Assembly: GCF_900069005.2 (NCBI RefSeq)
Contig: NZ_LN831279.1
Coordinates: 1,621,453 to 1,685,452, forward strand
DNA from: Paenibacillus sp. GM2
Lineage (GTDB): Bacteria; Bacillota; Bacilli; Paenibacillales; Paenibacillaceae
DNA: 64,000 nucleotides
Reading direction: 5' to 3'
Part shown: in pieces, positions 62,116 to 64,000 of the stretch
Position numbering within the stretch: position 1 is the stretch's first letter
How the letters are laid out: each line of letters starts with the position of its first letter
Notes under the pieces: model-generated
Database searches by the model: none
Told to the model about the DNA's origin: nothing
The model's input: the letters and a program-made list of their open reading frames with translations, nothing else
Made by a program: the position numbers and the translations under genes

Positions 62116-63921
62116 ATGAGACGAACACAAGGTTCCATGCATCAACAGAAAGCGCGTACACCTCATTGGGTTACGCTGCGCATGATGGTGAAGGAGATGT
62201 TCATGCACACCAGGTCACAATGGAGCCTGCTGATGCTTGGCGCTATTTCTGTTATTGCCATCTCCGTGCTAGAATTTATGATTCCACAGCTAACCAAGAA
62301 CATTATTGATCAGATTATACCTGCTAAGAGGTATAACGCATTGTTGGAAACGGGAGGGCTTATTGTGTTGGCAGGCTTGCTGCTGGGGGCGTTTAATTTC
62401 GGCAGCAGTTACGTGATGACGCTTGTTAGTCAGAGAGCTATCCTCCAATTGCGGAACAAGCTGTATAAGCACACCCTAAGTTTGGATTTGACGTTTTTCG
62501 ACCGCAATCGTACAGGCGACTTAATGGCAAGGTTAACGGGGGATGTCAATCAACTGCAAGAGCTGGTTTCCGCTGACAGTCTTTCTATCCTCGCAGACAT
62601 GATTACTTTTATTGCGATTGTCGGCTACTTGTTTTATACCGATTGGAAGCTGGCGCTGCTGACTTTAATTACTTTGCCTTTTCTATTCATTACATCGCGA
62701 TTTTTCAGTCTGCGCATTAAAAGAGCCTATCGAACAGTCCGGCAAATATCTGCGGAATTAAATAACTCACTTCAAGATACATTGTCAGGCATTCGTATGG
62801 TCAAGTCATTTGCAAGTGAGGATAAGGAAGCCATGGAGTTCGCAAAATGGAGTGAGCAGCACCGGGCAGCCATCGTAGCGGCGTCTCGCTTATCAGCCAT
62901 CTTCGCGCCTATAATCAACTGGTTTAACCTTATAGGCATGACCGTAGTACTCCTGTTTGGAGCATGGCAGATCATGCACAACCGTATGACTGTAGGTGAG
63001 ATTGTCGCTTACTTGGCCTACTTGCGCCTGCTGCAAGCGCCCATCCGTTCCTTCAGCCGATTAATAACCAAGCTACAGCAATCTGCAGCCGCCTTCGAGC
63101 GGATTCAAGAAGTGCTGGAGGTTGTCCCAAGGGTTTGCGATAAGGAAGATGCGATAGTACTCCCTCCTGTTCAGGGGGATATTGTGTTCGATGATGTAGG
63201 GTTTGCTTATGAGGAGGGAAGACCGATTCTGCAGAACTTCCACTTGCGGCTGCGGCGTAATCAGACGACTGCGCTGGTTGGCTCATCAGGCTCAGGCAAA
63301 TCAACGATTGCTTCTCTGATTGCCCGTCTGTACGACGTTCAACGAGGCGATATCTATATTGACGGATATCCGTTAACGGATGTGACGATGAAATCACTGC
63401 GTCAGCAAATGGGGATTGTGTCGCAGGAAGTCATTCTATTGAACGGAACAATTCGTGAAAATATTGCATACGGCAAGCCGGAAGCAACAGCCGAGGAAAT
63501 TCAGGCGGCGGCAGTCGCTGCGAACGCGCATGAATTTATTGCTGAATTTCCTCAAGGGTATGAGACGCCCGTTGGGGAAAGAGGGGTCAAGCTCTCAGGC
63601 GGGCAAAAGCAAAGGCTGTCCATGGCCAGAGCCTTCTTGACCAATCCACGTATCCTTATTCTGGACGAAGCTACGGCGTCCCTTGATACGGAGTCGGAAC
63701 AGCATATCCAGCGTGCGTTATCCTTGCTTCTGCCAGGGCGGACCTGTCTGGTGATTGCCCATCGGCTTTCGACAATTCAAAGCGCAGATCAGATCGTTGT
63801 CCTGGAGCACGGACAGATCATAGAGCTGGGGAATCATGAGACACTGCTGCGGCAAAAGGGAAGATACAAGGCGCTGTATGAGATGCAATTTCCGGCAAAA
63901 TCTGTCTATGAACTATATTAA
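62116..63921 (+). CDS. ABC exporter (MsbA/LmrA-type half transporter)
   Basis: 601 residues. Six membrane segments (about 35-330) with coupling-helix TFFDRNRTGDLMARLTGDVN, then the ATPase: Walker A VGSSGSGKSTIASL (about 393), Q-loop GIVSQEVILL, signature KLSGGQKQRLSMARA, Walker B ILILDEATASLD and H-loop VIAHRLSTI. The ATG has no good ribosome binding site; ATG 62203, with AAGGAG before it, is an alternative that drops 29 residues. It probably exports drugs or lipids as a homodimer and is under MarR control. Confidence 0.92.
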   Translation: MRRTQGSMHQQKARTPHWVTLRMMVKEMFMHTRSQWSLLMLGAISVIAISVLEFMIPQLTKNIIDQIIPAKRYNALLETGGLIVLAGLLLGAFNFGSSYVMTLVSQRAILQLRNKLYKHTLSLDLTFFDRNRTGDLMARLTGDVNQLQELVSADSLSILADMITFIAIVGYLFYTDWKLALLTLITLPFLFITSRFFSLRIKRAYRTVRQISAELNNSLQDTLSGIRMVKSFASEDKEAMEFAKWSEQHRAAIVAASRLSAIFAPIINWFNLIGMTVVLLFGAWQIMHNRMTVGEIVAYLAYLRLLQAPIRSFSRLITKLQQSAAAFERIQEVLEVVPRVCDKEDAIVLPPVQGDIVFDDVGFAYEEGRPILQNFHLRLRRNQTTALVGSSGSGKSTIASLIARLYDVQRGDIYIDGYPLTDVTMKSLRQQMGIVSQEVILLNGTIRENIAYGKPEATAEEIQAAAVAANAHEFIAEFPQGYETPVGERGVKLSGGQKQRLSMARAFLTNPRILILDEATASLDTESEQHIQRALSLLLPGRTCLVIAHRLSTIQSADQIVVLEHGQIIELGNHETLLRQKGRYKALYEMQFPAKSVYELY

Positions 63922-63935
63922 ATTAGAGGTGTGCA

Positions 63936-64000
63936 ATGATTAAACAAACTAATAGAGCAAGAAACTATTCACTCATGACCGTCATTCTATGCTGGTCCGG
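63936..64000 (+). CDS. Start of a further gene, probably a membrane transporter (cut by window end)
   Basis: ATG 63936 follows AGAGGTG and encodes 21 residues, MIKQTNRARNYSLMTVILCW and on, that look like the cytoplasmic start and first membrane segment of an MFS-type protein. Only 65 bp are visible, so the family is a guess. It lies 15 bp after the ABC exporter gene and is probably in the same operon. Confidence 0.5.
   Translation, partial: MIKQTNRARNYSLMTVILCWS

Overview
The window looks like chromosomal DNA of a low-to-moderate GC, spore-former-type Firmicute, most likely Paenibacillus or a close relative. Reasons: a Bacillus-style fadN-fadA-fadE operon with an acyl-CoA ligase; a T-box riboswitch in front of proS; adjacent cysJ and cysI; secreted GH8 and CBM96/beta-helix proteins; many MarR, TetR, AraC, MerR and XRE regulators; strong AGGAGG-type ribosome binding sites with frequent GTG/TTG starts. 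No rRNA, tRNA, transposase, integrase or CRISPR array was recognised. Genus assignment is inference.

Layout. 1-9014: fatty-acid beta-oxidation operon (Fe-S reductase end, fadN, fadA, fadE, acyl-CoA ligase, thioesterase), broken between fadA and fadE by about 1 kb of repeats. 9224-17954: small accessory genes (methyltransferases, GNATs, one dead, VOC protein, lipoproteins, a P-loop kinase, a minimal diadenylate cyclase, an ankyrin lipoprotein, a DUF4261 protein). 18067-28936: aldo/keto reductase, an AHSA1-ArsR pair with operators in its promoter, a MarR-MFS-hydrolase operon, a deletion scar joining two truncated genes, a TetR-controlled ABC exporter, Hsp20 and an MFS protein. 29204-36767: serine hydrolase, DUF5680 protein, then a three-gene TerB / BrxD-like ATPase / Lhr-like helicase cassette behind a LexA-like box, followed by the stump of an HTH regulator. 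36755-37960: dense repeat array. 38066-41096: AraC regulator with a TIM-barrel isomerase and Gfo/Idh oxidoreductase. 41207-46032: secreted SodC, a CBM96-FnIII-beta-helix protein and a GH8 chitosanase/glucanase. 46214-57178: Snf2 helicase, an XRE/TPR pair, MerR-TipAS, coproporphyrinogen oxidase, T-box and proS, M29 aminopeptidase. 57496-64000: cysJI, then a MarR-controlled ABC exporter and the start of a further membrane protein.

The most interesting block is 31226-36767. A TerB-N/TerB-C-type protein, a DUF2791/BrxD-like ATPase and an Lhr-type helicase lie in one direction with translational coupling (ATGA) between the last two. There is no PglX methylase, PglZ phosphatase or other BREX core gene, so this is a stand-alone nucleic-acid-processing module, probably for defence or DNA repair. 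Its promoter region carries a perfect GAAC-N4-GTTC palindrome of the Firmicute LexA type, and a truncated YafY/WYL-type regulator follows it.

A second theme is a dispersed repeat family with a ~50-bp unit (core TCTAACGAAAC...ATCGCTATT). It occurs at 4096-4330, 9957-10142 and 36897-37933. At the first two loci forward copies are followed by inverted copies, so transcripts could fold into long stems. A different, 95-bp tandem repeat (six units) sits next to the first locus inside the fad operon.
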